Shown: positions 16,539-25,337, counted from the stretch's first letter. The stretch: 64,000 nt of DNA from Massilia timonae CCUG 45783 (GCF_000315425.1 NZ_JH992925.1:517128-581127); one strand, 5' to 3'. The notes: generated from the letters alone by a model not told the origin. Numbers and translations are program-made.

Positions 16539-17936
16539 TCAGGCCTGCGGCAGCGTGATCGTCACCCGCAGCCCGCCATTCTCGCGGTTGCGCGCCACGA
16601 TCTCCCCGCCATGGGCCTGCACCACGCGCTGGGCGATCGCCAGGCCCAGGCCGTGGCCGTCGACGCCGGTGCGCGAGGCGCCGGCGCGGAAGAAGGGCTG
16701 GAACACCGCCGCCAGGTCCGCCGGCGGGATGCCCGGTCCCCGATCGAGCACGTCGATGCGCGCCAGGCCGTCGCCGGCGCTCAGCGCGACGGTCACGATG
16801 CCGCCGTCGGCGCCGTGCTTGGCGGCGTTGCGCACCACGTTCTCCAGGGCGCTCCACAGCAGGTCCGGGTCGCCGGTCACGCCGACGCTGCCCTCGGCCT
16901 CGATCAGGATGCGGGTGGCGCTGGACTGGCCCTCGCGCCCCTCGTGCTGCGCGGCCTCGAAACGGGCGTCGGCCACGATGCCGTCAGCCAGTTCGGTCAG
17001 GTCGACCGGCTCGCGCCGCAGCGCGTCGGGAAGGGCTTCCAGGCGCGACAGCGTCAACAGCTCGCCGACCAGCTTGTCCATGCGGTTGCTTTCGCGCTCG
17101 ATGCGTTCGAGCGTGGTCGCGAACTTGTCCGGCTGCTGGTGCGCCAGCCCGACCGCGGCCTGCATGCGCGCCAGCGGCGAGCGCAGCTCGTGCGAGACGT
17201 CGTGCAGCAGGCGGCGCTGGCCATCCATCAGGGCGCGCAGGCGTCCGCTCATGCGGTCGAAGTCGCGTCCCAGGTCGGAGAGTTCGTCGCCGCCCTTGGT
17301 GGCGGGGCCGAAGCGCGGCGCCAGGTCGCCGGCGGCGGCGGCCTCGAAGGCGCTGCGCAGGGCGCGGATCGGACGCGAAAAATACCAGGCCAGCAGGGCC
17401 GCGAACAGCAGGCTCGCCACGACCGCCGCCCCGATCACGACGGTCTGGCCGAGGCGCCGGCGCGCGCCGGGGTCGAGCGCCGGCGTCAGCGGGTCTGGCG
17501 GGCCGCCGCGCGCTCCGTCCGGCCGTCCCGGCTGGCGCGGGACGAAGGCGAGGTACTGCTCGCCGCCGGGCCCGACCAGATGCCGCGCGCCGCGCCAGGC
17601 GCCGCGCTGTTCACCGTTGCCGAGCTGGCGCTCGGCTTCCTTCAGCAGCTCGGCCGGCACCGCGCGCCCGAGCAGGTCGCGGCGCGCCGCATCGAGCACA
17701 TACAGCTGCGGGCGCCGCAGGTCGGCCAGCAGGCCGCGCAGCGCGGCTTCGCCGCCGTGGCGCAGGGTGGCGGACGCCGCGTCGAGGGCGACTGCGGCCG
17801 GCGGGCCGGAATCGAGGCTCGAGCTGGCCTTCTGGCGCGCCTGGTCGCGCAGCCAGAAGGCGCCGCCGATGGCGATCGTGGCGGTCAGCTGCGCCAGCAG
17901 AATACAAAGGAAGAACTTCCAGAACAGCCGCCCCAT
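16539..17936 (-). CDS. cpxA: CpxA-like sensor histidine kinase
   Basis: A 465-residue two-component sensor kinase. A first membrane helix lies at about 5-28, a periplasmic sensor with a proline- and glycine-rich loop at 30-162, a second helix at about 164-186, then a HAMP linker, the phosphoacceptor box LLHDVSHELRSPLARMQAA (His249), an N box ENVVRNAAKHG, and G boxes DRGPGIPP and GHGLGLAIAQ. It begins 1 base after the response regulator stop. The DVSHELRSPLARMQ signature and the CpxP-like gene across the intergenic region favour a Cpx-type envelope-stress sensor; related RstB-type kinases share these features. Confidence 0.82.
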   Translation of the reverse strand: MGRLFWKFFLCILLAQLTATIAIGGAFWLRDQARQKASSSLDSGPPAAVALDAASATLRHGGEAALRGLLADLRRPQLYVLDAARRDLLGRAVPAELLKEAERQLGNGEQRGAWRGARHLVGPGGEQYLAFVPRQPGRPDGARGGPPDPLTPALDPGARRRLGQTVVIGAAVVASLLFAALLAWYFSRPIRALRSAFEAAAAGDLAPRFGPATKGGDELSDLGRDFDRMSGRLRALMDGQRRLLHDVSHELRSPLARMQAAVGLAHQQPDKFATTLERIERESNRMDKLVGELLTLSRLEALPDALRREPVDLTELADGIVADARFEAAQHEGREGQSSATRILIEAEGSVGVTGDPDLLWSALENVVRNAAKHGADGGIVTVALSAGDGLARIDVLDRGPGIPPADLAAVFQPFFRAGASRTGVDGHGLGLAIAQRVVQAHGGEIVARNRENGGLRVTITLPQA

Positions 17937-17937
17937 G

Positions 17938-18624
17938 CTACTCCTTGATCAATTGGTAGCCCTGGCGGTAGATGGTCTGCAGGCAGGAGCGGCCGTCGGC
18001 CAGCGGTCCCAGCTTGTGGCGCAGGCTGCTCAGGTGGACGTCGATATTGCGGTCGAAGCGCGCCAGCGGCCGCCCCAGGCCCTGCTCGGACAGCTCGTTC
18101 TTGCTCACCGGCTTTCCGGCATTCCTCGCCAGCACTTCCAGCAGGTTGAATTCGGTGCTGGTCAGGTCCAGCGGCTGGCCATCCCAGGTGGCGCGCCGCC
18201 CCTCGGGATGCATGGTCAGCTTGCCGACCGTGAGCGTCGCGCCCGGGCTGCTCTCGGGCTGCGCGTGGGTGCGGCGCAGGATGGCGCGCACCCGCGCCGT
18301 CAGTTCGCGCGGCGTGCAGGGCTTGGCCACGTAATCGTCGGCGCCGAGTTCGAGGCCGAGGATGCGGTCGGCGTCGTCGCCGCGCGCGGTCAGCATCAAG
18401 ACCGGGATGCGGCTGGCGGCGCGGATCTGGCGCAGGGCGTCGATGCCGCTGGCGCCGGGCATCATGACGTCGAGGATGGCGATGGCGTGGCGGCCGCTGA
18501 GCGCTTCGCGCGCGCCATCGTCGCCGTTGTGGACGCAGGTGACCCTGAAACCTTCCTGTTCGAGGTATTCGGCGAACATGCCGACGAGTTCGACGTCGTC
18601 GTCGATAAGCAATACATGGTTCAT
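17938..18624 (-). CDS. cpxR: CpxR-like OmpR-family response regulator
   Basis: A 228-residue response regulator. The receiver domain has the acidic cluster DDD at 8-10, phosphoacceptor Asp52 in AILDVMMPG, Thr in MLTARGD and Lys in VAKPCTPREL. The C-terminal winged helix (about 130-226) binds DNA (TSTEFNLLEVLARNAGKPVS, then RNIDVHLSSLRHKLG). The start at 18624 gives the canonical MNHVLLIDDD; the frame is open far upstream but that part is antisense to the divergent genes. It is transcribed with the kinase just downstream, and a TTTAC repeat array lies upstream, consistent with autoregulation. Confidence 0.9.
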   Translation of the reverse strand: MNHVLLIDDDVELVGMFAEYLEQEGFRVTCVHNGDDGAREALSGRHAIAILDVMMPGASGIDALRQIRAASRIPVLMLTARGDDADRILGLELGADDYVAKPCTPRELTARVRAILRRTHAQPESSPGATLTVGKLTMHPEGRRATWDGQPLDLTSTEFNLLEVLARNAGKPVSKNELSEQGLGRPLARFDRNIDVHLSSLRHKLGPLADGRSCLQTIYRQGYQLIKE

Positions 18625-18675
18625 GGCGACAGGATAGCGCAGTCGCGCGCCGCGGTCTTTTCCGCAGGACGCGGC

Positions 18676-18710
18676 TTTACCCGGATTTACCTCTCTTAGG
18701 CGCGTTTTAC
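18676..18710. promoter_or_regulatory. candidate CpxR binding site array
   Basis: Three TTTAC repeats start at 18676, 18686 and 18706. The first two form TTTAC-N5-TTTAC, whose reverse complement is GTAAA-N5-GTAAA, the known CpxR-box layout. The third lies 20 bases further, again in helical phase. The array sits in the 133-base gap between the response regulator gene and the divergent CpxP-like gene, where an autoregulatory and cpxP-activating site would be expected. This is sequence evidence plus the enteric consensus; binding is inferred. Confidence 0.65.
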
Positions 18711-18757
18711 ACTTGCCCGCCACACAATGGCTGCTCCAAGACACCGGAGGATCCGTG

Positions 18758-19327
18758 ATGACCCTGCACACCAGATTGACCACGCTGCGCGCCGCCGCGC
18801 TGCTTTCCACCTGCCTGCTGGCCGCCCCCGCCGTCCTGGCGCAAGCGATGCCGCCCGCTGAAGACCACGACGCCGGCCCGGGCGTCGTGCAAGCGGACGG
18901 CCGCGCCGACGGCCCATTCGACCCAGCGGGTCCGTTCCCGCCATTCGGACCAGGCCCGCACGCCGGTCCGCCCTTCCTGCGCGGTCTCGACCTGAGCGAG
19001 GCGCAGCAGGATCGCGTGTTCGCCATCCTGCACGCGCAGGCGCCAAAGCGGCGCGAGCTGGAGAAGGCCGAGCGCAAGGCCGGCCAGGCGCTGGGCGAAC
19101 TGGCGCGTGCGCCCCAACTCGACGAGGCGCGCGCCTCCGCCAGCGCCCAGGCCCTGGGCCAGGCGATCGCCGACCAGGAATTGCTGCGTTTGCGGACCGA
19201 CGCCCAGATCAAGGCGGTGCTCACGCCCGAGCAGCGCGCACGGCTCGACCGGCCGCGCGGCGAAGGCGGAAAGGGCAGGGCCGACACGAAGGGCGCGCGC
19301 GCCAAGCAGCGCGAGGCCGCCAAATGA
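18758..19327 (+). CDS. CpxP/Spy-like periplasmic LTxxQ protein
   Basis: A 189-residue exported protein. Residues 1-30 form a signal peptide ending AVLAQA. A proline- and glycine-rich spacer (about 30-75) leads into a helical region with two LTxxQ-like motifs, LSEAQQ near residue 79 and LTPEQ near 160, the mark of the CpxP/Spy family of periplasmic chaperones and stress modulators. The C-terminus is basic and low in complexity. The ATG at 18758 is chosen because of the GGAGG box just before it and the signal peptide directly after. It is divergent from the cpxRA-like pair and overlaps the dioxygenase gene by 4 bases. Confidence 0.82.
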   Translation: MTLHTRLTTLRAAALLSTCLLAAPAVLAQAMPPAEDHDAGPGVVQADGRADGPFDPAGPFPPFGPGPHAGPPFLRGLDLSEAQQDRVFAILHAQAPKRRELEKAERKAGQALGELARAPQLDEARASASAQALGQAIADQELLRLRTDAQIKAVLTPEQRARLDRPRGEGGKGRADTKGARAKQREAAK

Positions 19328-20241
19328 GCGTCCCGGCCACCATCCTTGGGTCGGACCAGCATCACGACCAGCACGACGATCACCATCTCGGACTCGGCGC
19401 CGACCTGGCGCGCCTGCTGGCGCGGCCGGCCACGCGCCGCCAGTCGCTGCGCTGGCTGGGGTTCGGCGTGAGCACGGCGGCCATGCCGCTGGCCGGCTGC
19501 GGCGGCGGCAGCGTCGACGATGGCTACGGCATCTCGACCTCGACCACCACGACCGGCAGCGGCACGAGCGGCGGCACGGGGGGAGGCAATGCAGCCTGTT
19601 CCGTCATTCCCGAGGAGACCGGCGGCCCCTATCCGGGCGACGGCACCAACCGCAACGCCAACGGCGTGGCCAATGCCCTGATCCTGTCCGGCATCGTGCG
19701 CAGCGATATTCGCGCCAGCGTGGGTGGCGCCAGCGGCGTGGCCCAGGGCGTGCCGCTGGTGATCCGGCTGAAGATCGAGAACGTGACCCAGGGCTGCGCC
19801 GCGGCCGGCGGCGCGGCCGTCTATCTGTGGCATTGCACGCGCGAAGGCGGCTACTCGATGTACTCGAGCGGCATCGTGGACGAGAACTACCTGCGCGGCG
19901 TGCAGGAAGCCGACAGCGAAGGCTGGGTCACGTTCACGACCATCTTCCCGGGCTGCTATGACGGCCGCATGCCGCACGTGCACTTCGAGGTCTATCCAAG
20001 CCTGGCCAAGGCCAACAGCGCGGCCAACCGGATCAAGACCTCGCAGTTCGCCTTCCCGCAGGCGACGCTCATTGATGCCTACGCCAGCAGCGGCTACGCC
20101 AGCAGCGTGCGCAACCTGGCCCGCATCAGCTACGCGACGGACAACGTCTTCAGCGACGGCACGGCGCTGCAGATGGCGAGCGTAACAGGCAATGCGGTCC
20201 AGGGCTATACCGCCGAGCTGGTAGTAGGCGTTTCCTTCTAA
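19324..20241 (+). CDS. intradiol dioxygenase family protein, exported
   Basis: A 305-residue protein of the intradiol (protocatechuate/catechol) dioxygenase superfamily, which cleaves aromatic rings using Fe(III). Landmarks are IPEETGGPYPGDG, YLWHCTREGGYSMYS and GCYDGRMPHVHFEVY, which together supply the Tyr, Tyr, His, His iron ligands. The N-terminus is unusual: a His/Asp-rich stretch (DQHHDQHDDHH), then a twin-arginine-like segment RRQSLRWLGFG with a hydrophobic run ending AGC, then a Ser/Thr/Gly linker, which suggests export and perhaps lipidation. It is translationally coupled (ATGA) to the CpxP-like gene. Substrate unknown; this class of exported paralogs is poorly studied. Confidence 0.82.
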   Translation: MSVPATILGSDQHHDQHDDHHLGLGADLARLLARPATRRQSLRWLGFGVSTAAMPLAGCGGGSVDDGYGISTSTTTTGSGTSGGTGGGNAACSVIPEETGGPYPGDGTNRNANGVANALILSGIVRSDIRASVGGASGVAQGVPLVIRLKIENVTQGCAAAGGAAVYLWHCTREGGYSMYSSGIVDENYLRGVQEADSEGWVTFTTIFPGCYDGRMPHVHFEVYPSLAKANSAANRIKTSQFAFPQATLIDAYASSGYASSVRNLARISYATDNVFSDGTALQMASVTGNAVQGYTAELVVGVSF

Positions 20242-20245
20242 AGGC

Positions 20246-20285
20246 GGAGCGCCCGGCGGCGCTGGACATTACAATGGGGCGCTCC
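20246..20285. other. 9-bp inverted repeat between dioxygenase and hydrolase genes
   Basis: GGAGCGCCC at 20246-20254 is exactly complementary to GGGCGCTCC at 20277-20285, with a 22-base spacer that contains a -10-like TACAAT (20270-20275). It could be a weak terminator for the cpxP-like operon or an operator over the promoter of the next gene. There is no U tract. Confidence 0.35.
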
Positions 20286-20303
20286 TGCATTCGATCGCGC
20301 CCC

Positions 20304-21095
20304 ATGTCCAGACCCCTGCTTCATTTCGCCCATGGCAACAGCTACCCGGCCGGCACCTACAACCGTTTGCTGGCGCTGCTGCGCGAGCACTACGACGTGC
20401 GCACCCTGGACATGCACGGCCACGATCCGCGCCATCCGGTCGCCGACGGCTGGGGCGCGCTGGTCGACGAACTGGTCGAACACCTGGAGGGCTATGGCCA
20501 GCCGGCGATCCTGGTTGGCCATTCACTGGGCGGCATGCTGTGCATGCTGGCGGCCAAGCGCCGCCCGGACCTGGCGCGCTGCGTGGTGATGCTCGATTCG
20601 CCGGTGGTGGCGGGTTGGCGCGCGCTGGGCTGGCGCCTGGCCAAGCTGGCCGGCTGGGGCGAACGCCTGTCGCCGGCGCGTTTCGCCCGCAAGCGCCGCG
20701 AGCTGTGGCCCAGCCGCGAAGCCGCGTATGCGCATTTCAGTGCCAAGCCGATCTTCCAGGCCTGGGCCCCGGGCGCACTGGACGACTACCTGGAACACGG
20801 CCTGGCGCCGCACCCGGACGGCGTCACCCTGCGCTTCCGGCGCGACGTCGAATCGGCCATCTACCAGACGCTCCCGCACCACATGGATGCGGTGCTGCGC
20901 GCACCGTTCCCGGTGCCGGTCGGCTTCATCGCAGGCACCCGCTCGGAAGAAATGCGCCAGGCCGGCATGGGCTCGACGCGCAAGCTGGTGGGAGAGAACC
21001 TGGTGATGATCGAAGGCGGCCACCTGTATCCGCTGGAGAAGCCGCAGGAGACGGCGCGCCTGGCGCACGCCATGATCGAGCGGCTGCTGGCTTAG
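20304..21095 (+). CDS. alpha/beta hydrolase
   Basis: A 263-residue alpha/beta hydrolase. The N-terminus shows the HGNSYPAGTYNRLL loop, the nucleophile elbow is VGHSLGG (Ser near residue 75), and the C-terminal His lies in EGGHLYPLEKP. The ATG at 20304 gives the typical MSRPLLHFAHGN start; an in-frame ATG 30 bases earlier is possible but lies in the inverted repeat region. No signal peptide is visible. The substrate cannot be told. Confidence 0.8.
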   Translation: MSRPLLHFAHGNSYPAGTYNRLLALLREHYDVRTLDMHGHDPRHPVADGWGALVDELVEHLEGYGQPAILVGHSLGGMLCMLAAKRRPDLARCVVMLDSPVVAGWRALGWRLAKLAGWGERLSPARFARKRRELWPSREAAYAHFSAKPIFQAWAPGALDDYLEHGLAPHPDGVTLRFRRDVESAIYQTLPHHMDAVLRAPFPVPVGFIAGTRSEEMRQAGMGSTRKLVGENLVMIEGGHLYPLEKPQETARLAHAMIERLLA

Positions 21096-21103
21096 CCGCT
21101 ATC

Positions 21104-21370
21104 TCAGTTGCTGTTGAGCGGCCTGACGGAGGTGTCGAGCGCATTGCGCGCGTCCTGCGCGCCGACGGTCTTGACGGTGCGGTCGCCGCCATCCGCATTG
21201 CGCTTGCGGATGCGCGAGCCGGTCATCGGTTCGTCGAGCGGCGCATTGGCGGCGGTTTGCTGCGCGGCCGCGGCCGGGGGCGACGCGGGCGCCTGCTCGG
21301 TGGCGGGCGGGGAAGCGCATCCGGCGAGGGCGGCCAGGAGCAGTACCAACGGGACTTTCGAGACGAGCAT
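21104..21370 (-). CDS. small hypothetical lipoprotein
   Basis: An 88-residue lipoprotein. The signal LVLLLAALAGC gives a lipobox with the lipidated Cys at about residue 18, followed by an Ala/Pro-rich tether and a short basic tail (GSRIRKRNADGG). The start at 21370 is preferred because GGAG lies 6 bases before it; an ATG 12 bases upstream is an alternative. No known family is recognised. It lies between two rightward genes on the opposite strand. Confidence 0.7.
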   Translation of the reverse strand: MLVSKVPLVLLLAALAGCASPPATEQAPASPPAAAAQQTAANAPLDEPMTGSRIRKRNADGGDRTVKTVGAQDARNALDTSVRPLNSN

Positions 21371-21517
21371 ATGAATCTCCATGTAGTGTATTGACTTATG
21401 GTATTCAACATCGCGTCGGTGGGCAATCAAATATTCCTGGCGCATGCGCGCCGACCCGCACCGGCGCCGGCATTTCGCGTAAAATCGCGGGATTTTCTTC
21501 CTGCTGGAATACCAATA

Positions 21518-22084
21518 ATGACTATCAAGAGCGATAAATGGATCCGCCGCATGGCGGAGAGCACCGGCATGATCGAGCCGTTCGAGCCGAAGCAGGTCCG
21601 GGAGCAGGACGGCCGCCGCATCATCTCCTTCGGCACCTCCTCGTACGGCTACGACATCCGCTGCGCCGACGAATTCAAGGTGTTCACCAACATCAACAGC
21701 ACCATCGTCGACCCGAAGAACTTCGATTCGAACTCCTTCGTCGACGTCAAGAGCGACGTCTGCATCATCCCGCCGAACTCGTTCGCGCTGGCGCGCACCA
21801 TCGAATACTTCCGCATCCCGCGCAACGTGCTGACCGTCTGCCTGGGCAAGTCGACCTATGCGCGCTGCGGCATCATCGTCAACGTGACGCCGTTCGAGCC
21901 GGAATGGGAAGGCTACGTGACCCTGGAGTTCTCGAACACGACCCCGCTGCCGGCCAAGATCTACGCAGGCGAAGGCTGCGCCCAGGTGCTGTTCTTCGAA
22001 AGCGACGAAGTCTGCGAGACCTCGTACAAGGACCGTGGCGGCAAGTACCAGGGCCAGCACGGCGTGACCCTGCCGAAGACCTGA
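21518..22084 (+). CDS. dcd: dCTP deaminase
   Basis: A 188-residue enzyme that deaminates dCTP to dUTP, feeding dTMP synthesis. Family motifs are present: SFGTSSYGYDIR near 37-48, the LGKSTYARCGI block with the conserved S-x-x-A-R, and VTPFEPEWEGYVTLEFSN with the catalytic Glu. The C-terminus KYQGQHGVTLPKT is typical of the trimeric enzyme. The start ATG at 21518 gives the standard MTIKSDKWIRRMA. thyA lies about 4 kb away in the same window. Confidence 0.97.
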   Translation: MTIKSDKWIRRMAESTGMIEPFEPKQVREQDGRRIISFGTSSYGYDIRCADEFKVFTNINSTIVDPKNFDSNSFVDVKSDVCIIPPNSFALARTIEYFRIPRNVLTVCLGKSTYARCGIIVNVTPFEPEWEGYVTLEFSNTTPLPAKIYAGEGCAQVLFFESDEVCETSYKDRGGKYQGQHGVTLPKT

Positions 22085-22212
22085 TCGGTCATCAGTCTTC
22101 CTGGCGCGCCGCGCGCGCCGGCAGGAAGCGCAGCACCTTCTCCTGAGCGAAGATCGGGTGCATCGTGGCCGGACGCCTGGTCGCTCGCGTTCATGCGCTG
22201 CGATGACACGCG

Positions 22213-22241
22213 AAAAAAAAGGCCCGGAATCGCTCCGGGCC
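22213..22241 (-). terminator. rho-independent terminator of the decarboxylase gene
   Basis: GGCCCGGA (22221-22228) pairs with TCCGGGCC (22234-22241) around a 5-base loop. Read on the minus strand the stem is followed by eight U (the A run at 22213-22220). It lies about 30 bases beyond the decarboxylase stop. Confidence 0.85.
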
Positions 22242-22271
22242 TCTCTCGGCGGGCGGAGGGTTCGCCCCCGC

Positions 22272-24530
22272 TTACGCGTCCTGCATCACGCAATCGACGA
22301 AGTAGCCGCGCTTGCCGTCGACTTCGCGCTTGACCAGGCCGTGGACGTCGGTCTCGAAGCCCGGGAAGCGTTCGTTGAAGTCGCGCGCGAAGCGCAGGTA
22401 GTCGACGATGGTCTTGTTGAAGCGCTCGCCCGGGATCAGGAGCGGAATGCCCGGCGGGTAAGGCGTCAAGAGGATCGCCGTGATGCGGCCTTCCAGCTCG
22501 TCGATCGCGACGCGCTCGATTCGGCGGTGCGCCATATTGGCGAAGGCGTCCGACGGCTTCATGGCAGGCACCATGTCCGACAGGTACATCTCGGTCGTCA
22601 GGCGCGCCACGTCGCGCGACTTGTAGAAGGTGTGGATCTCGTTGCACAGGTCGCGCAGGCCGCGGGTCTCGTAGCGTGGGTTGGCCGAGGCGAACTGCGG
22701 CATCACGCGCCACATCGGCTGGTTGCGGTCGTAGTCGTCCTTGAACTGCTGCAGCGCCGTCACCAGCGTGTTCCAGCGGCCCTTGGTGATGCCGATGGTG
22801 AACATGATGAAGAACGAGTACAGGCCGCACTTCTCGATGATGACGCCGTGCTCGGCCAGGTACTTGGTGACGATCGAGGCCGGGATGCCGGTCTCGCCGA
22901 ACTGGCCCGACAGGTCCAGGCCCGGGGTCACGATGGTGGCCTTGATCGGGTCGAGCATATTGAAGCCCGGCGCCAGCTTGCCGAAGCCGTGCCAGTTCTC
23001 TTCGGCGCGGATCATCCAGTCGTCCTGGGTGCCGATGCCTTCTTCCGAGAACTTATCCGGACCCCAGACCTGGAACCACCAGTCGTCGCCGAAGTCCTCG
23101 TCGACCTTCCTCATCGCGCGGCGGAAGTCCAGCGCCTCCAGGATCGATTCCTCGACCAGGGCGGTGCCGCCCGGCGCTTCCATCATGGCCGCGGCGACGT
23201 CGCACGACGCGATGATCGAGTACTGCGGCGAGGTCGAGGTGTGCATCAGGTAGGCCTCGTTGAAGGCATCCTGGTCGAGCTTGACCGATTCGGATTCGCG
23301 CACCAGCACCTGCGACGCCTGCGACAGGCCGGCCAGCAGCTTGTGCGTCGACTGGGTCGAGAAGATCATCGACTCCTTGGCGCGCGGGCGGTCCTGGCCG
23401 ATCGCGTGCATGTTCTTGTAGAAGTCGTGGAAGGTCGCGTGCGGCAGCCAGGCTTCGTCGAAGTGCAGGGTGTCGATCTTCCCGTCCAGCATTTCGCGCA
23501 GGGTCTCGACGTTGTACACCACGCCGTCGTAGGTCGACTGGGTGATGGTGAGGATGCGCGGCTTCTTGTTGACGGCGTCGCGCGCGAACGGATTCGCCTC
23601 GATCTTGCGGGCGATCGATTCGGGCGTGAACTCTTCGAGCGGGATCGGGCCGATGATGCCCAGGTGATTCCGGGTCGGCATCAGGAACACGGGGATCGCG
23701 CCGCACATGATGATCGAGTGCAGGATCGACTTGTGGCAGTTGCGGTCCACGACGACGATGTCGCCCGGCGCCACGGTCGAGTGCCACACCATCTTGTTCG
23801 AGGTCGAGGTGCCGTTGGTCACGAAGTAGCAGTGGTCGGCGCTGTAGATGCGCGCGGCGTTGCGCTCGGACTTGGCCACCGGGCCGGTGTGATCGAGCAG
23901 CTGGCCCAGTTCCTCGACCGCGTTGCAGACGTCGGCGCGCAGCATGTTCTCGCCGAAGAACTGGTGGAACATCTGGCCGATCGGCGACTTCAGGAAAGCC
24001 ACGCCGCCCGAGTGCCCCGGGCAGTGCCACGAATAGGAGCCGTCGTAGGCGTAGTTGACCAGCGCGCGGAAGAACGGCGGCGCCAGGCTGTCGAGGTAGG
24101 CCTTGGCCTCGCGGATGATGTGGCGCGCCACGAATTCCGGGGTGTCCTCGAACATGTGGATGAAGCCGTGCAGCTCCTTCAGGATGTCGTTCGGGATGTG
24201 GCGGCTGGTGCGGGTCTCGCCGTAGATATAGATCGGGATGTTGGCGTTCTTGTGACGGATTTCCTTCACGAAGGCGCGCAGGCCGGTCAGCGCGAAATCG
24301 GTCTCTTCGAGCGAGCCGCCGCCGAATTCCTCGTCGTCGATCGACAGGACGAAGGCCGATGCGCGCGATTGCTGCTGGGCGAACTGGGACAGGTCGCCAT
24401 AGCTGGTCACACCGACGACCTCCATGCCTTCCTGTTCCATCGCGGCCGCCAGGGCGCGAATGCCAAGACCGGAGGTGTTCTCCGAGCGGAAGTCCTCATC
24501 GATGATGACGATAGGGAAACGAAATTTCAT
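22272..24530 (-). CDS. Orn/Lys/Arg decarboxylase (PLP-dependent, class III)
   Basis: A 752-residue basic amino acid decarboxylase. It has the N-terminal wing domain (about 1-130, resembling a receiver), the large PLP domain with TNGTSTSNKMV, LHFDEAW and the PLP-lysine motif STHKLLAGLSQAS, and the C-terminal domain ending near the stop. The size fits inducible decarboxylases such as AdiA, LdcI and SpeF; which of arginine, lysine or ornithine is the substrate cannot be read by eye. These enzymes consume protons and give acid resistance or polyamines. The start at 24530 is preferred over one 12 bases upstream because GGAG lies 6 bases before it. No antiporter gene is adjacent. A strong terminator follows. 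Confidence 0.9.
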   Translation of the reverse strand: MKFRFPIVIIDEDFRSENTSGLGIRALAAAMEQEGMEVVGVTSYGDLSQFAQQQSRASAFVLSIDDEEFGGGSLEETDFALTGLRAFVKEIRHKNANIPIYIYGETRTSRHIPNDILKELHGFIHMFEDTPEFVARHIIREAKAYLDSLAPPFFRALVNYAYDGSYSWHCPGHSGGVAFLKSPIGQMFHQFFGENMLRADVCNAVEELGQLLDHTGPVAKSERNAARIYSADHCYFVTNGTSTSNKMVWHSTVAPGDIVVVDRNCHKSILHSIIMCGAIPVFLMPTRNHLGIIGPIPLEEFTPESIARKIEANPFARDAVNKKPRILTITQSTYDGVVYNVETLREMLDGKIDTLHFDEAWLPHATFHDFYKNMHAIGQDRPRAKESMIFSTQSTHKLLAGLSQASQVLVRESESVKLDQDAFNEAYLMHTSTSPQYSIIASCDVAAAMMEAPGGTALVEESILEALDFRRAMRKVDEDFGDDWWFQVWGPDKFSEEGIGTQDDWMIRAEENWHGFGKLAPGFNMLDPIKATIVTPGLDLSGQFGETGIPASIVTKYLAEHGVIIEKCGLYSFFIMFTIGITKGRWNTLVTALQQFKDDYDRNQPMWRVMPQFASANPRYETRGLRDLCNEIHTFYKSRDVARLTTEMYLSDMVPAMKPSDAFANMAHRRIERVAIDELEGRITAILLTPYPPGIPLLIPGERFNKTIVDYLRFARDFNERFPGFETDVHGLVKREVDGKRGYFVDCVMQDA

Positions 24531-24704
24531 GGACAGCTCCAAAACGAAGCGCCGTGGAAGCGGCAGGTCCGCCGGTCATTCCGGGGGAGCTGGCCGCCGC
24601 GCACGGCACCGTAGAAAAATGAGAAGCGGATTTTCGCAGAAAACGCGGGTCCCGGTGCAAGTTTTTTTGCTAGGTTAGCCACTGTTCCGGAAGGGTGGCG
24701 CACT

Positions 24705-25337
24705 CTAGTCGATTCTTCGGCCCGCGCGCCGGATGCCCTCGGTCAGCAGCGCCGCCGCCAGCGCGCCGACCAGCGGGATCGGCGACAGCGCGGTGACGCT
24801 GCCGTGCACGAAGGCGAACAGCCCCAGCGTGATGCCGAAGGCCGCCACCGCGCCGGTGAGCGTGAGCAGCCAGGTGCGGCGCGCCAGCAGCGCGACGGCG
24901 GCCAGCGAGATCGCGATCTGCTGGGCCACCGAGGCCGCGGCCCACTGGCGCTGGCGGTGCAGGGCTTCCTCGGAGCGGCGGTTCGACTCGCTCGACGCCG
25001 CTTCCCAGCGCTCGGCTTCCTTGCGGATGACGTCCTTCTCTTCGCGGTAGCGCTCGGCCTCGCCGCGGTAGCGCGCGCCGTCGACCCCGGGCAGGGTCGC
25101 GGCCAGCTCGGCCAGGTTCTGACGGCTCGACTTGGCCTGGTAGTGGCTCCAGGCATTGGCGGCGCTGGTCCTTTCCATCGCCGCCTGGGTCTTGTGCAGG
25201 CTGGCGTCGTTGTGCGACGAGGTGCCCAGGAAGGCGAACAGGGTGCCGAGCGTGGCCAGCACCGCGATCAGTACCGCGACGCGGGCGGCGAATCCGTCGC
25301 CGCCGCGCGAGCCCGGTGGGCGTGCGGTTTCGCTCAT
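24705..25337 (-). CDS. DUF4337-type membrane protein
   Basis: A 210-residue membrane protein. One helix lies near the N-terminus (about 18-38), a long charged helical region follows (about 45-140, with SRQNLAEL and YREEKDVIRKEAERWEA), and two or three helices make up the C-terminal third. The arrangement with the ASSHNDAxLxKTQAAM-like segment fits DUF4337, function unknown. Its start overlaps the folA stop by 1 base (TGATG), making it the last gene of a thyA-folA-DUF4337 operon. Confidence 0.75.
   Translation of the reverse strand: MSETARPPGSRGGDGFAARVAVLIAVLATLGTLFAFLGTSSHNDASLHKTQAAMERTSAANAWSHYQAKSSRQNLAELAATLPGVDGARYRGEAERYREEKDVIRKEAERWEAASSESNRRSEEALHRQRQWAAASVAQQIAISLAAVALLARRTWLLTLTGAVAAFGITLGLFAFVHGSVTALSPIPLVGALAAALLTEGIRRAGRRID

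Noticed and set aside
22158..24614. 818-codon open frame opposite the decarboxylase
   Set aside because: Shadow of a well-supported PLP enzyme; the translation is dominated by H, R, D and V repeats typical of reverse reading.
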